Assembly: GCF_009834875.1 (NCBI RefSeq)
Contig: NZ_WVHT01000006.1
Span: 1-64,000 of the forward strand
Direction: 5' to 3'
DNA: 64,000 nucleotides
Origin: Hufsiella arboris
GTDB taxonomy: Bacteria; Bacteroidota; Bacteroidia; Sphingobacteriales; Sphingobacteriaceae
The notes below the pieces were generated by a model. The model had not been told where the DNA came from and ran no database searches. It was given only the letters and a program-made list of their open reading frames with translations. The translations under genes were made by a program, and so were the position numbers. Positions 40,996-50,256 of the stretch are shown here, piece after piece. How positions within the stretch are numbered: the stretch's first letter is position 1; each line of letters starts with the position of its first letter.

Positions 40996-43377
40996 ATGAT
41001 TAAGAACTATCTGAAAACTGCCTGGCGGAATATCTTAACGAAAAAATCGACTTCGTTTATCAATATCAGCGGCTTAGCGGTCGGGATGGCGGTCGCTTTA
41101 CTGATCGGCCTTTGGATCAATAATGAGCTTTCGTTCAATAAATATAACGAACATTATGACCATGTGGCCAGGGTGATGCAAAGCAAGACGATCAGCGGGA
41201 CGATCAATACCAATGAAAACATACCCGTTCCCTTAGCTGCCGAATTACGCACGACGTATAAAAATAATTTTAAAAATGTGGTGCTGGCATCCGGTACCTG
41301 GAATCACATTCTGAATAGCGGTGATAAACAGCTGCTCAAAACCGGGAGTTTTATGCAGCCCGAAGCGCCTGAGTTGTTAAGCCTGCATATGATCCGAGGA
41401 ACCAGGAAGGGATTGAATGATCCATCTTCCGTGCTTTTAGCCGCTACAACAGCCAGGGCACTGTATGGCAATGTTGATCCCACAGGGAAAATGCTAAAAC
41501 TTGACAATAAAATGCCGGTTAAGATCAGCGGAGTTTATGATGATTTACCTAAAAATTCAAGCTTTAATGACTTGGCCTTTATCGCAGCTTGGCAGCTCTA
41601 TTACGCCGCTGACCCTAATCTTAAAAAGGCAGATACCGACTGGGGCAATAACTCCTACCTGCTTTATGTACGGCTAAATGATAATGCCGACGTAAACACT
41701 GTTTCCTCACAGATCAAAGATGCTAAATTGCACAGGGTCGACCAGGGCAGTGCAAAGTTCAAGCCGGTAATCCTGTTACAACCCATGAGTCGCTGGCACC
41801 TGTATGCCGAGTATAAAAACGGCGTTAATACCGGCGGCCAAATCACTTATATTTGGCTATTTGGGCTAATTGGAGTATTTGTATTACTGCTGGCGTGTAT
41901 TAACTTTATGAACCTGAGCACAGCCAGAAGTGAAAAGCGGGCGCGGGAGGTTGGGGTTCGAAAAGCGGTAGGCTCGCTTCGTAGTCAGCTGATCATGCAA
42001 TTTTTTACGGAATCCATCGCTGTTTCTTTATTATCCTTTCTGTTTGCTATTGTATTTGCCTGGTTGGCGCTACCTTTATTTAACGAGGTAGCCGGCAAAC
42101 AAATCAACATACCATGGGGCAATCCCTTGTTTTGGCTGCTTTGTTTAAGTTTCAGCACTTTTGCCGGATTGCTGGCGGGTACTTACCCAGCGCTATATTT
42201 ATCTTCCTTTAACCCGGTCAAGGTGTTAAAAGGCGCCGTCAAAGTCGGGCGTTTTTCAAAGCTGCCCCGGCAGATGCTGGTGGTAATGCAGTTCGCCGTT
42301 TCGATTATCCTGATCATAGGCACCGTCATCATTTTTAAACAGATCCATTATTCCCAAAACCGGGCAGTTGGTTATAACAGGAACGGTTTAATTACCATAG
42401 AAGTTAATTCAGGAACAATTCATAAACAATTTGAGGCCTTTCGCAATGATTTGATTAATAGCGGTGCCATTGTTAACATTACAGAGTCCAGCAGTTCGAC
42501 TACTGGTATATTTGGTGGTGTCGGCGGCTTGAAATGGTCGGGCAAAGACCCGCAAATGAATGACGAGTTCGGCATGGTCGGAGTCAATACTTCTTATGGA
42601 GAAACGGTAGGCTGGCAATTAACACAAGGCCGTGATTTTGCGGCATCTGCCGCAGATTCTTCTTCGGTTATCTTGAATGAAGCCGCCGTTACTTATATGG
42701 GCTTGAAACATCCCGTCGGAGAAACTATTGATTGGTGGGGTAAGAAGTACCAAGTAGCAGGTGTAATCAAAAACATGGTCATGTCATCTCCATACGAACC
42801 GGCTAAACAAACCATATTCTTAATGGACACTAAACCGGGAAATTTCCTGATCATCCGGATTAACCCGCGGCTCAGCGCAAATACGGCGATTAATAAAATA
42901 CAGGGAATCTGGAAACAATACGCACCGGCAGAACCTTTAGATTTCCGGTTCGCAGACCAGGAATACCAAAAGAAATTTGCCGATGAACAAAAGATCGGAA
43001 CATTAGCAGGCATCTTTTCTGTGCTGGCGATATTTATCAGCTGCATGGGTATATTTGGTATGGCGATATTTGTTGCCGAACAACGTATCAAGGAAATTGG
43101 TGTCCGCAAAATACTGGGAGCATCAACATTTAACCTCTGGCGTATGCTGTCAATGGATTTTGTGGTGTTGGTAGTTATTTCCCTGATAATCGCTTCGCCG
43201 ATCGCCTGGTATTTGATGTACAACTGGGTCGGCCGTTATGTTTATCATACAGAACTGTCCTGGTGGATATTTGCCATTACGGGCGTCGGTACAATAGTGA
43301 TCACATTGTTAACGGTCAGTTACCAAAGCTTAAAAGCTGCAATCATGAATCCCGTCAAAAGCTTGAAAGCGGATTAA
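40996..43377 (+). CDS. MacB/FtsX-like ABC transporter permease
   Basis: A 793-residue protein of the usual length for this Bacteroidota family. MIKNYLKTAWRNILTKKSTSFINISGLAVGMAVALLIGLWI is the canonical start with helix 1. A periplasmic MacB_PCD domain is followed by the FtsX helices (ITYIWLFGLIGVFVLLLACINFMNLSTARSEKRAREVGVRKAVGS). The pattern is repeated in the second half (LAGIFSVLAIFISCMGIFGMAIFVAEQRIKEIGVRKILGAS). It works with an ABC ATPase not encoded nearby, probably exporting or acting on envelope components. It lacks the N-terminal regulator seen at 22005. Confidence 0.92.
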   Translation: MIKNYLKTAWRNILTKKSTSFINISGLAVGMAVALLIGLWINNELSFNKYNEHYDHVARVMQSKTISGTINTNENIPVPLAAELRTTYKNNFKNVVLASGTWNHILNSGDKQLLKTGSFMQPEAPELLSLHMIRGTRKGLNDPSSVLLAATTARALYGNVDPTGKMLKLDNKMPVKISGVYDDLPKNSSFNDLAFIAAWQLYYAADPNLKKADTDWGNNSYLLYVRLNDNADVNTVSSQIKDAKLHRVDQGSAKFKPVILLQPMSRWHLYAEYKNGVNTGGQITYIWLFGLIGVFVLLLACINFMNLSTARSEKRAREVGVRKAVGSLRSQLIMQFFTESIAVSLLSFLFAIVFAWLALPLFNEVAGKQINIPWGNPLFWLLCLSFSTFAGLLAGTYPALYLSSFNPVKVLKGAVKVGRFSKLPRQMLVVMQFAVSIILIIGTVIIFKQIHYSQNRAVGYNRNGLITIEVNSGTIHKQFEAFRNDLINSGAIVNITESSSSTTGIFGGVGGLKWSGKDPQMNDEFGMVGVNTSYGETVGWQLTQGRDFAASAADSSSVILNEAAVTYMGLKHPVGETIDWWGKKYQVAGVIKNMVMSSPYEPAKQTIFLMDTKPGNFLIIRINPRLSANTAINKIQGIWKQYAPAEPLDFRFADQEYQKKFADEQKIGTLAGIFSVLAIFISCMGIFGMAIFVAEQRIKEIGVRKILGASTFNLWRMLSMDFVVLVVISLIIASPIAWYLMYNWVGRYVYHTELSWWIFAITGVGTIVITLLTVSYQSLKAAIMNPVKSLKAD

Positions 43378-43558
43378 TTGACGAATATAGAAACATGCGA
43401 TAATTTCCGGAGCACTTTCGCTACGCCAGGCCTCGAGTGTTATCACCGGGCTTATTCTTCATTGGTTTGAATACCTGTTTTAGGAAGAGGACAAGAAAGA
43501 ATTTATTTAGTTGCTGATATTGCCGAATTATTAAATTAGCTGACTAATCATATTCTGA

Positions 43559-43942
43559 ATGAAAATTTTCAACCTGACCTTTTGCTTTCTGTTTATTGTT
43601 TTCGCGGCCCTTCAATACAACGACCCGGATCCTTACGTTTGGATGCCGATTTACCTGTATGCCTCTTTACTTTGCTGGCAAGCGGCAAGGAACAAATTCA
43701 ACCAGGTGGCATACATAGCAGGATTCGTTGTTTATGGAATCTACGCCGTTTACAAAATTTTCGATGCGAATGGTTTTATCGACTGGATAACAAAACATCA
43801 TGGCGAGAACATCGCCGAGACCATGCATGCCGATAAGCCCTGGGTTGAAGAAACGAGGGAGTTTTTCGGGTTGGTAATAGTAATTGGAGTTTTAGCGATA
43901 AATTACGTTTACTTTAAAAAGAAAAGGAAAATTCTTTCCTAA
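43559..43942 (+). CDS. TMEM220-family membrane protein
   Basis: A 127-residue protein with three or four hydrophobic helices: MKIFNLTFCFLFIVFAALQYNDPDP at the start (the YNDPDP motif after helix 1 is typical of the family), WMPIYLYASLLCW, VAYIAGFVVYGIYAVYKIF, and FFGLVIVIGVLAINYVYF. KPWVEETREFFGL before the last helix is also characteristic. The function of the family is unknown. It lies downstream of the permease on the same strand, but 181 bases away. Confidence 0.8.
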   Translation: MKIFNLTFCFLFIVFAALQYNDPDPYVWMPIYLYASLLCWQAARNKFNQVAYIAGFVVYGIYAVYKIFDANGFIDWITKHHGENIAETMHADKPWVEETREFFGLVIVIGVLAINYVYFKKKRKILS

Positions 43943-44031
43943 TACTCAGAGCGTTTCGTATGGACCGACACAGCCTATTCTTTCCGTTGCAGATAACTGC
44001 TTTCATAGATTATTAGATCCGATAGGTCTTA

Positions 44032-45147
44032 TTAATGCACGTTTTTTAATGAACGCATTATCTTAAGCTGCGTATCGACCACGGAGGAATTAAAACCGTG
44101 AGCCGTATTTGGCAGCAGAATAAATTCCTTTGCAGGCGCCTTAATTTTATCAAAATACACTTTAGTAATTTCTTTGGCTGTTAAAATATCTTCTTCTCCC
44201 TGGATCAGGTATACGGGGATCTTAAAGATAAAACTATCCTTCAAGAAGTTGACAGTTGTATTCATGGGCTTTACACCCAATCGCTTGTCGCCGACATAAT
44301 TAACAAAGGAATAATCGTCGCCATCCTCACGATGCTGATTGTCTTGCAGATTGTCATACTCGGGTGACAGTATAAACCATGAAGCCGGTGCCGGTGCGGA
44401 ATTTTCACGTTCGTACTTTTTTATTATCCGCAACAGTCTGCCTGCATTCCTGGCAATATCGTACGGAGGTTTCCCAATCGAGTCCAGGACACTTAAAGAT
44501 TTTTGATCGCCGGCTTTTTGCGCCATTTGATATACTTTCTTATAGGCCGATATCAAATCTTCTGCAGCGTTCACAACCTGCGAGTGCCCGATGTAAGCGT
44601 AAAAAAGATCCGGGCGCTTCAAAGCCATCTTTGCGCCGATAATTGAACCCCACGATGTTCCGAAAAGAATTACTTTATTCTTGTGAAGGTATTTCGTAAG
44701 GTATTCAGCAAGCTGGATCCCGTCTGCAGTTATCTGGTCTACTGTTAACGGATGTGCCTGTAAATACGCCGGGCTCAGTTCCTCCGGTGCATTCCGGCCG
44801 AAAGTTCTACCTGCTCCACGCTGATCCCACTGAACGATTACAAAATCTTTTTCCCAGCCGCCATATACTGCATCACTATACGGGCTCATGGTACTGCCGG
44901 GGCCGCCATGAATAAATAAAATCACCGGCTTTGCGCTATTCCCTTTTATGGTAACCCACTCATCAATACCGTTTATTTCGATAAACCGTTCTTCCCGGAC
45001 GTGCTTGTTTGTTGTCGAATCTTTTAAAATTTGGTCGGCCGCTGTATTCCTAGATTTTCCGAAAAACGAGGTCGCTGTAAAAAATAAAACAACGAAGGAT
45101 AAGTAAAAAAATGCCAGACATGTTTTGGCAGTAGTATCTTGATTCAT
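44032..45147 (-). CDS. Alpha/beta hydrolase, proline iminopeptidase-like (S33)
   Basis: A 371-residue hydrolase with an N-terminal hydrophobic export or anchor segment (LAFFYLSFVVLFFTATSFFG). The oxyanion loop is ILFIHGGPGSTMSPYSD (HGGPG), followed by DFVIVQWDQRGAGRTFGRN. The nucleophile elbow is LFGTSWGSIIGAKMALKRP (GTSWGS). The acid lies in YLIQGEEDILTA, and the His in LLPNTAHGFN. The HGGPG, WDQRG and GxSWG set is diagnostic of prolyl aminopeptidase relatives. It probably cleaves small peptides or esters in the periplasm. Confidence 0.88.
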   Translation of the reverse strand: MNQDTTAKTCLAFFYLSFVVLFFTATSFFGKSRNTAADQILKDSTTNKHVREERFIEINGIDEWVTIKGNSAKPVILFIHGGPGSTMSPYSDAVYGGWEKDFVIVQWDQRGAGRTFGRNAPEELSPAYLQAHPLTVDQITADGIQLAEYLTKYLHKNKVILFGTSWGSIIGAKMALKRPDLFYAYIGHSQVVNAAEDLISAYKKVYQMAQKAGDQKSLSVLDSIGKPPYDIARNAGRLLRIIKKYERENSAPAPASWFILSPEYDNLQDNQHREDGDDYSFVNYVGDKRLGVKPMNTTVNFLKDSFIFKIPVYLIQGEEDILTAKEITKVYFDKIKAPAKEFILLPNTAHGFNSSVVDTQLKIMRSLKNVH

Positions 45148-45174
45148 AAAGAAATAAATGGCGATAAAAATGTA

Positions 45175-46119
45175 TCAATTACCATGAAGCGGTTTGTTTT
45201 CCACCAGTTCCAGGTGTAATAGCTTACGCTTCAAATTTTCAGGAATGTGAAAGATCTCAGGATGAAACATGCAGGAAAGCAGCGTTATACCATCGACCAA
45301 CGTTCCAATACTTGGTTGCGTAAATAAATCGTAGTCTGCAATGTAAACGCGGTTATCTCGTACAGCCTTGAGATTATACCAGCCTTCTTTCTGGTACAGC
45401 AAACTCATTTCTTCCATTGTACGCTCAACTGTAAATCCGCAGGGAGCGATTACCAGAATTTCAGGATCGTATTTCAGGATCTTGTCCCAGGACGTGACAA
45501 TTGAATCTCCGGCAGGATTAGACAGCATATCGACACCGCCGGCATGTGCAATTTGAAAAGGTATCCAGTGGCCACAGTTATAAACCGGTTCAATCCATTC
45601 CATCAGCATCACACGTTTTAAAGGCGCCCGGTTTCGCCTTAATTCGTCGATAATGAAATCAGTTCGGCTTTTAAGTTGTGCCAGGTATTGATACGCGACT
45701 TCTTCCCTGCCTAATGCTTTTGCTATAGTTATTGCACAAGCAAAAACATCATCCAGGTTATTGGGAGAAAGGGGAACAAGTACCGGCTGTTTAGCTAATT
45801 GAGAAACGGCTGAATGTGTGCAGGCTGTATCAATCTGGCATACTTCGCAAACATCCTGTGTGAAGATGATATCAGGTTCAATTTCCTTCAGCAGGTCAAT
45901 GTCGACGTAATACAGGCTTTTTCCTTCCGCTTTTGACGCAGAAAACATTTTATCGATCTCATTACTGCTATAATTCTTTCCTTCAAGAACACAGCGTACA
46001 GCTTTTGGAAGATGTAACGACTCCTGTGGACATTCGAATGTTACGGCATGCAGCATATCCTGAAGCCCCATTTCGTAAATCATGCTGGTAGCTGCAGGGA
46101 GAAAAGAGACGGCTTTCAT
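45175..46119 (-). CDS. BtuF-like cobalamin-binding protein without signal peptide
   Basis: A 314-residue protein with the type III periplasmic-binding fold of BtuF-like proteins: KAVSFLPAATSMIYEMGLQDMLHAVTFECP at the N-terminus, EIEPDIIFTQDVCEVCQ, and the C-terminal lobe IVTSWDKILKYDPEILVIAPCGFTVERTMEE. The N-terminus has no signal peptide or lipobox, as in several cobalamin-binding proteins annotated next to B12 loci, so it may act in the cytoplasm. It lies fourth in a minus-strand series below a cobalamin riboswitch. Short cysteine-rich DVCEVCQIDTACTH could touch the ligand or a metal. No BtuCD genes are in the window. Confidence 0.8.
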   Translation of the reverse strand: MKAVSFLPAATSMIYEMGLQDMLHAVTFECPQESLHLPKAVRCVLEGKNYSSNEIDKMFSASKAEGKSLYYVDIDLLKEIEPDIIFTQDVCEVCQIDTACTHSAVSQLAKQPVLVPLSPNNLDDVFACAITIAKALGREEVAYQYLAQLKSRTDFIIDELRRNRAPLKRVMLMEWIEPVYNCGHWIPFQIAHAGGVDMLSNPAGDSIVTSWDKILKYDPEILVIAPCGFTVERTMEEMSLLYQKEGWYNLKAVRDNRVYIADYDLFTQPSIGTLVDGITLLSCMFHPEIFHIPENLKRKLLHLELVENKPLHGN

Positions 46120-46214
46120 GAGCGTGAGGAAGGGAAATGGATAGCAGGAAAGAAAGAATAGGAAATGGATAGCGTACTCATACTATTCCCCATTTTCTAT
46201 TCTCTCCTTATCTT

Positions 46215-46778
46215 CTATGCTAATTGCAAAGAATGTACTTTGGTTTTCGCAAGCTCGAATCCTCCGTACATTAAACCGCCGAATACAAGATTGCCAAGCA
46301 TTAAATTACGCTCAAACGGAATTGCTGCAACCAGGCACTGGATATAACCAGCAAATGTTTTCGGGTACATCGCTTCGAACAGCCACGGCTGAATGTCAGA
46401 AATCAGCCAATGAATTACAACGCAAATAATAGATGCACTTATAACTTCGATTGCGTTTACCTTTTTTATCAGGCTTCCCACGTAAACCATAGCTGCGAAT
46501 GCGAGGTAAACGAACAAAAATCCGCTATAGAAAAACTCTACCTTACCAAAATAGGCGTATGAAATGATCCAATCGGTGGCCATCAGGGTTATTAATGGAA
46601 AAACGTAAGCCTTCCACTTATTCTGGAAGTAAGTGCCGCCAAACATGGCGATTGCTCCTACCGGTGTAAAATTTGCCCAGGTGCTGAATTTGCCAAGGTC
46701 AACCAGGCGCAATGCACCGGCTGCAAGGATGATCAGTATTAAAAGACTGTTGCGAATGTTCAGTTTAGATATTGACAT
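46215..46778 (-). CDS. DUF6580-type putative transport protein
   Basis: A 187-residue integral membrane protein with about five helices: LLILIILAAGALRLVD, NFTPVGAIAMFGGTYF, WKAYVFPLITLMATDWIIS, FFYSGFLFVYLAFAAMVYVGSLI and VISASIICVVIHWLIS, ending in LMLGNLVFGGLMYGGFEL. NFTPVGAIAMFGG and the DW/HW residues in helices recall S components of ECF-type vitamin transporters. Its place between BtuF-like and BtuG-like genes supports a role in cobalamin or precursor uptake across the inner membrane. The substrate is an inference. Confidence 0.75.
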   Translation of the reverse strand: MSISKLNIRNSLLILIILAAGALRLVDLGKFSTWANFTPVGAIAMFGGTYFQNKWKAYVFPLITLMATDWIISYAYFGKVEFFYSGFLFVYLAFAAMVYVGSLIKKVNAIEVISASIICVVIHWLISDIQPWLFEAMYPKTFAGYIQCLVAAIPFERNLMLGNLVFGGLMYGGFELAKTKVHSLQLA

Positions 46779-46793
46779 AAAACAAATGTATAG

Positions 46794-47867
46794 TTAATTA
46801 GAAAAAAATGCAAAGTGTGCCGGAGCGACACCAGTTTCAAACGAATATTTTCTTTTACCGTCACCGCCAAAACAATACACCTTACCGGCGCCTGAGTAAT
46901 CGGTCGCGTCAGCTATAAAAATATCCCCTGAAACGGGATCTGCCGCAATACCATAGGGTGATATAAAATCTTTGTCCGATCCGTCAGTAATGAAATTATC
47001 TTTTAAGGTCTCGGTGTTCACATCAACAGTTTTGTAGGTTGTAACCTGCGAATAAGGCGGTAACAAACTGTAATCTGTATTGATGATATACAAGTTGTCG
47101 CCGTGAACAGCAATCATTCCCGCCGGTATATTGAAATTCTTTTTAATGATGTCGGTTTTCGTATCGATCGCGTATAAATTAGGCTTAATCGCCCCGTAAT
47201 CTCCCCTTGACGTAACATATACATCGCCATATTTATCGGCGACGATATCAGACAAGTTCACATCAACTTTTATCTTTTTTAATTCAGTAAACGTTTTTAA
47301 ATCAACCACCGATACCGTGTTGTCGTAATGAGGATAATCAAAACCGCCGGAATTAGCAACGTAAAGTTTGTCGCCAACTACAACCAGGTGTTCCGGATCA
47401 CGCCCTACCTTAATAGTGCTTTCAATTTTTATTGTGGCCGTATCTACAACGTAAACATGGTCATCCGAGGAAGTAATAAGGGCCTTGCCGTTGTAAAAAG
47501 CTATGTTGCGGGGCTGGGAAATAGTAACGCCTCCGGCAGATTTCAAGGTAGTGGCGTTTGCTATGATCAGCAAATTCGAATTGTTAATTACCGCATACAC
47601 TTTCGATCCATACGTTTGAATATCATTTCCAACATCCCATTTAGTAGCGCCATTTGCCGCGGCATATACATTCTTGTTATTCTTCTGCGTGGCATAATCA
47701 AAGTAATCGATTGAAGAGTTGGATGCATTAAAACCGCCTTCATTCAATATAAATAATCCTTTGGTTACTTTGGGAGCTTCTTTCGGCTCGTCAGGTTTAT
47801 CCTTTCTGCATGAAGATGCAAGGGCAGCGGCTGTAAAAATGAGCAGGTAAGTGATCTTTGTTTTCAT
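46794..47867 (-). CDS. BtuG-like surface beta-propeller lipoprotein (DUF5074/YncE-like)
   Basis: A 357-residue lipoprotein. The signal MKTKITYLLIFTAAALASSC has the lipobox Cys at 20, followed by an acidic RKDKPDEPKE stretch as in surface-exposed lipoproteins. The rest is a seven-bladed-propeller-like series of repeats: GLFILNEGGFNASNSSIDYFD, VYAVINNSNLLIIAN, NIAFYNGKALITSSDDHVYVVD, LVVVGDKLYVANSGG and GIAADPVSGDIFIADA. In Bacteroides, BtuG of this architecture binds cobalamin with very high affinity on top of BtuB. The gene lies 8 bases after the TonB receptor gene and under the same riboswitch. Confidence 0.87.
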   Translation of the reverse strand: MKTKITYLLIFTAAALASSCRKDKPDEPKEAPKVTKGLFILNEGGFNASNSSIDYFDYATQKNNKNVYAAANGATKWDVGNDIQTYGSKVYAVINNSNLLIIANATTLKSAGGVTISQPRNIAFYNGKALITSSDDHVYVVDTATIKIESTIKVGRDPEHLVVVGDKLYVANSGGFDYPHYDNTVSVVDLKTFTELKKIKVDVNLSDIVADKYGDVYVTSRGDYGAIKPNLYAIDTKTDIIKKNFNIPAGMIAVHGDNLYIINTDYSLLPPYSQVTTYKTVDVNTETLKDNFITDGSDKDFISPYGIAADPVSGDIFIADATDYSGAGKVYCFGGDGKRKYSFETGVAPAHFAFFSN

Positions 47868-47875
47868 ATTTCTAT

Positions 47876-49864
47876 CTAGTAATTTGCTTTTAAACTGATC
47901 CGGAAGTTCCGGCCGGGCATCGGGTAGTTCCTCACTATCTCGTACGACTGATCGAAAATATTATTGACTTCGGCCAGTAATTTCAACCGGGTTGTTTTCA
48001 CGCCGAAAGTTTTATACAGGCTTAAGTCATGCGTGTAAGACGGCTCCATGTAGTTGTCTTCGATATTCGGTCTCAAATTATAGCGCCAACCTGTATAAAG
48101 ATAATTATAGGAGAATCCATAACTCCGGGCATTCAGCGACAAGTTCAGCGAACCCGAATTATGCGGCGCATAAGGAATCTGGTTTTCATAATAATCGCCG
48201 GTCGTCATATCCCTGGCATCCTGGTAAGTGTAATTCAGGCCAAGGTTCAGGTTGAACGTCTGACTAAGTTTAACTGCCGAGTTAAGAACAACATCAACAC
48301 CTTTTATTTGAGCCTTCCCAAGATTCACCATCGTCCACCGGAACATATTCCCTGTCGGAAGGGCAACTATTTTATCCTTTACATCATTAATATAGATATC
48401 TAACTGAAATACAATATATTGAAACCATCCTGATGAACCTTTAAAATATGTAAAGCCGAGATCATATTGCTTTGAATATTCGGGTTTCAGGGATGCGCTG
48501 CCGGCTAAAGTATAATATAGGTCGTTAAAGGTTGGCAGCCTGAAAATATCTTTATAAAATCCGCGAAGTCTAAAATTTGCACTCTCGAATGGTTTATATG
48601 AAACTGATAAGGAAGGTGATAAAACCTGTTTGCTCCCGGCTGAAATTCCTGATTTTACCTTGTCGTTAACTAAAGTAGCGAGTGCAACGGCTTGGATCTC
48701 CAGCGATTGGAAATGGATAACCGGATTCAATGCGATCAGCCCGGTATTCCGCAATGGCTCGGGAAAAGCAAAAACGTTTGAATTCATCCTGTTAAGAAAA
48801 TAATCGCCGGAAAAATTCAGATCAAACCAGTTGGTAATGCGGTATAAATTAGCGAGTGAAACGTAGAATTCATTTTGCGTATAATTATTATCCAGTTTAT
48901 GCTGGCTGTTTGGATAATCCGGATCCAGGTAACGCGTATAGTTGTAACTGTACTTTCCTGAAAACTTTAACTCGTATCTGTTTGAGAAAGGTTTCAGATA
49001 CGATGCCTGCACAAACAGGTCATCGTCCCAGATATTCTGATTAGAATACAATTTATTGCTTACCGCGGCGCCAGGCAATCCCCTGTCTGAATGGTAGTCA
49101 TAAAAACGGGCCGAAAGTTTACTGCTATCCGCAAAATTCCCAAGAAGGGCGAGTTCGGTTCTGTAATTGTTAACGGCACTGTTTTTCCGGGTAGCTGTAG
49201 AGTCGGCCTGGCCATCCTGGAAATGAAACTGATACTGTCCGTTCGAGTTCAATAATTCAGTACTCAGTGAAGCACTGAAAACGTCATTTATCTTTTGCTG
49301 AAGGTTTATTGCAGGATTGACAAGGCCAAACGACCCGCTAGTGATTGAGGCGTCAATGTTGGTTTTCTTGCCATTAAAAACCGGTTCAATAGTTTCAAGA
49401 GAAAGTATGGAGCCCGAGGAAAAAGCCCTGGCAGACTGTAAATTCCGCGAACTGTTTCCATTAAAAAGGCTTACTTGCGAAAGGTTTTCAAGAGAAAATT
49501 TTCCAAGGTCAATTTGCCCGTTTTGTGCATTGGAAACCTGGAATCCATCATAAAATACCCCGGTGTAGTTGGCACCAAGACTTCGCACATTAACAGTTTT
49601 CAAACCGCCGATGCCGCCATAATCTTTTACCTGAACTCCCGACAGGTGCTTAACCGCATCAGCGACAGACAAACTGTTTAAGCTTTGCAGTTGAGCCGCC
49701 GAAAGGGTTTGTACGGGGTTTACAGAATGTTGAAGCGGTATTTTCGCGCCTTTTACATTTACTTCTTTCAGCGTGTCGTTTTTAACAACAGGATTCGTCT
49801 GGCAAAAAGCAGCGCTTCCGGTTAAAGTCAAAAAAACACAAATAAAGTAAATGCCTTTAGTCAA
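47876..49864 (-). CDS. btuB: TonB-dependent cobalamin receptor, BtuB-like
   Basis: A 662-residue outer-membrane receptor: signal peptide (GIYFICVFLTLTGSAAFCQ), a TonB-box-like LKEVNVKGAKI, a plug domain (SVADAVKHLSGVQVKDYGGIGGLKTVNVRSLGANYTGVFYDGFQV), then a beta-barrel ending in ...MPGRNFRISLKANY with a terminal aromatic. The start appears to be a TTG at 49864; no in-frame ATG lies between it and the riboswitch. The riboswitch at 49951-50125 and the following BtuG-like gene identify the substrate as cobalamin or a corrinoid. It heads a transcription unit continuing through 46794 and probably to 45175. Confidence 0.88.
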   Translation of the reverse strand: MTKGIYFICVFLTLTGSAAFCQTNPVVKNDTLKEVNVKGAKIPLQHSVNPVQTLSAAQLQSLNSLSVADAVKHLSGVQVKDYGGIGGLKTVNVRSLGANYTGVFYDGFQVSNAQNGQIDLGKFSLENLSQVSLFNGNSSRNLQSARAFSSGSILSLETIEPVFNGKKTNIDASITSGSFGLVNPAINLQQKINDVFSASLSTELLNSNGQYQFHFQDGQADSTATRKNSAVNNYRTELALLGNFADSSKLSARFYDYHSDRGLPGAAVSNKLYSNQNIWDDDLFVQASYLKPFSNRYELKFSGKYSYNYTRYLDPDYPNSQHKLDNNYTQNEFYVSLANLYRITNWFDLNFSGDYFLNRMNSNVFAFPEPLRNTGLIALNPVIHFQSLEIQAVALATLVNDKVKSGISAGSKQVLSPSLSVSYKPFESANFRLRGFYKDIFRLPTFNDLYYTLAGSASLKPEYSKQYDLGFTYFKGSSGWFQYIVFQLDIYINDVKDKIVALPTGNMFRWTMVNLGKAQIKGVDVVLNSAVKLSQTFNLNLGLNYTYQDARDMTTGDYYENQIPYAPHNSGSLNLSLNARSYGFSYNYLYTGWRYNLRPNIEDNYMEPSYTHDLSLYKTFGVKTTRLKLLAEVNNIFDQSYEIVRNYPMPGRNFRISLKANY

Positions 49865-49950
49865 TTTAATTACGATAAAAGCAACGGAGAGAAAAGATAG
49901 TCGAAAGAGAATATCTTATTCCAGCTTCAATCCCCGAAAGCTATGAATTT

Positions 49951-50125
49951 ATGTTGCTATGGCAGGTCTTCTGACTTTGCTCCCCTCAACCCTGTCTTCC
50001 CGTCCCGACTTGTCGGGACAGTGACTTTTAAGAATGGGTTTCAGTTTTGGAGCTTACAGCTGCGGGACAGTTTTGGATTTACACCAAATTCCCTTTTAAT
50101 CGTCGAACCAATTTCGGCGAACCAA
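49951..50125 (-). ncRNA. Cobalamin (B12) riboswitch
   Basis: Read on the minus strand, the leader has the conserved B12 core: GGGAATTTGGTGTAAATCC, then AAACTGTCCCGCAGCTGTAAG and, near the 3' side at 49961-49976, AGTCAGAAGACCTGCC, the B12 box. GTCCCGACAAGTCGGGAC forms a peripheral stem. It lies directly upstream of the BtuB-like gene and would lower its expression when cobalamin is plentiful. The bases between it and 50256 hold nothing else evident. Confidence 0.93.
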
Positions 50126-50256
50126 AAGCAAGGCAAAGTTAGTTATTGAGACGAGAAACCAAAATCTTTATTTTCAGTGAACTCGCACGTTGGTTTTCGA
50201 TTTATATATTGCTTTGCAAATAAACCGTTAACGAGAACCAGCCTGCAAGATACTGG

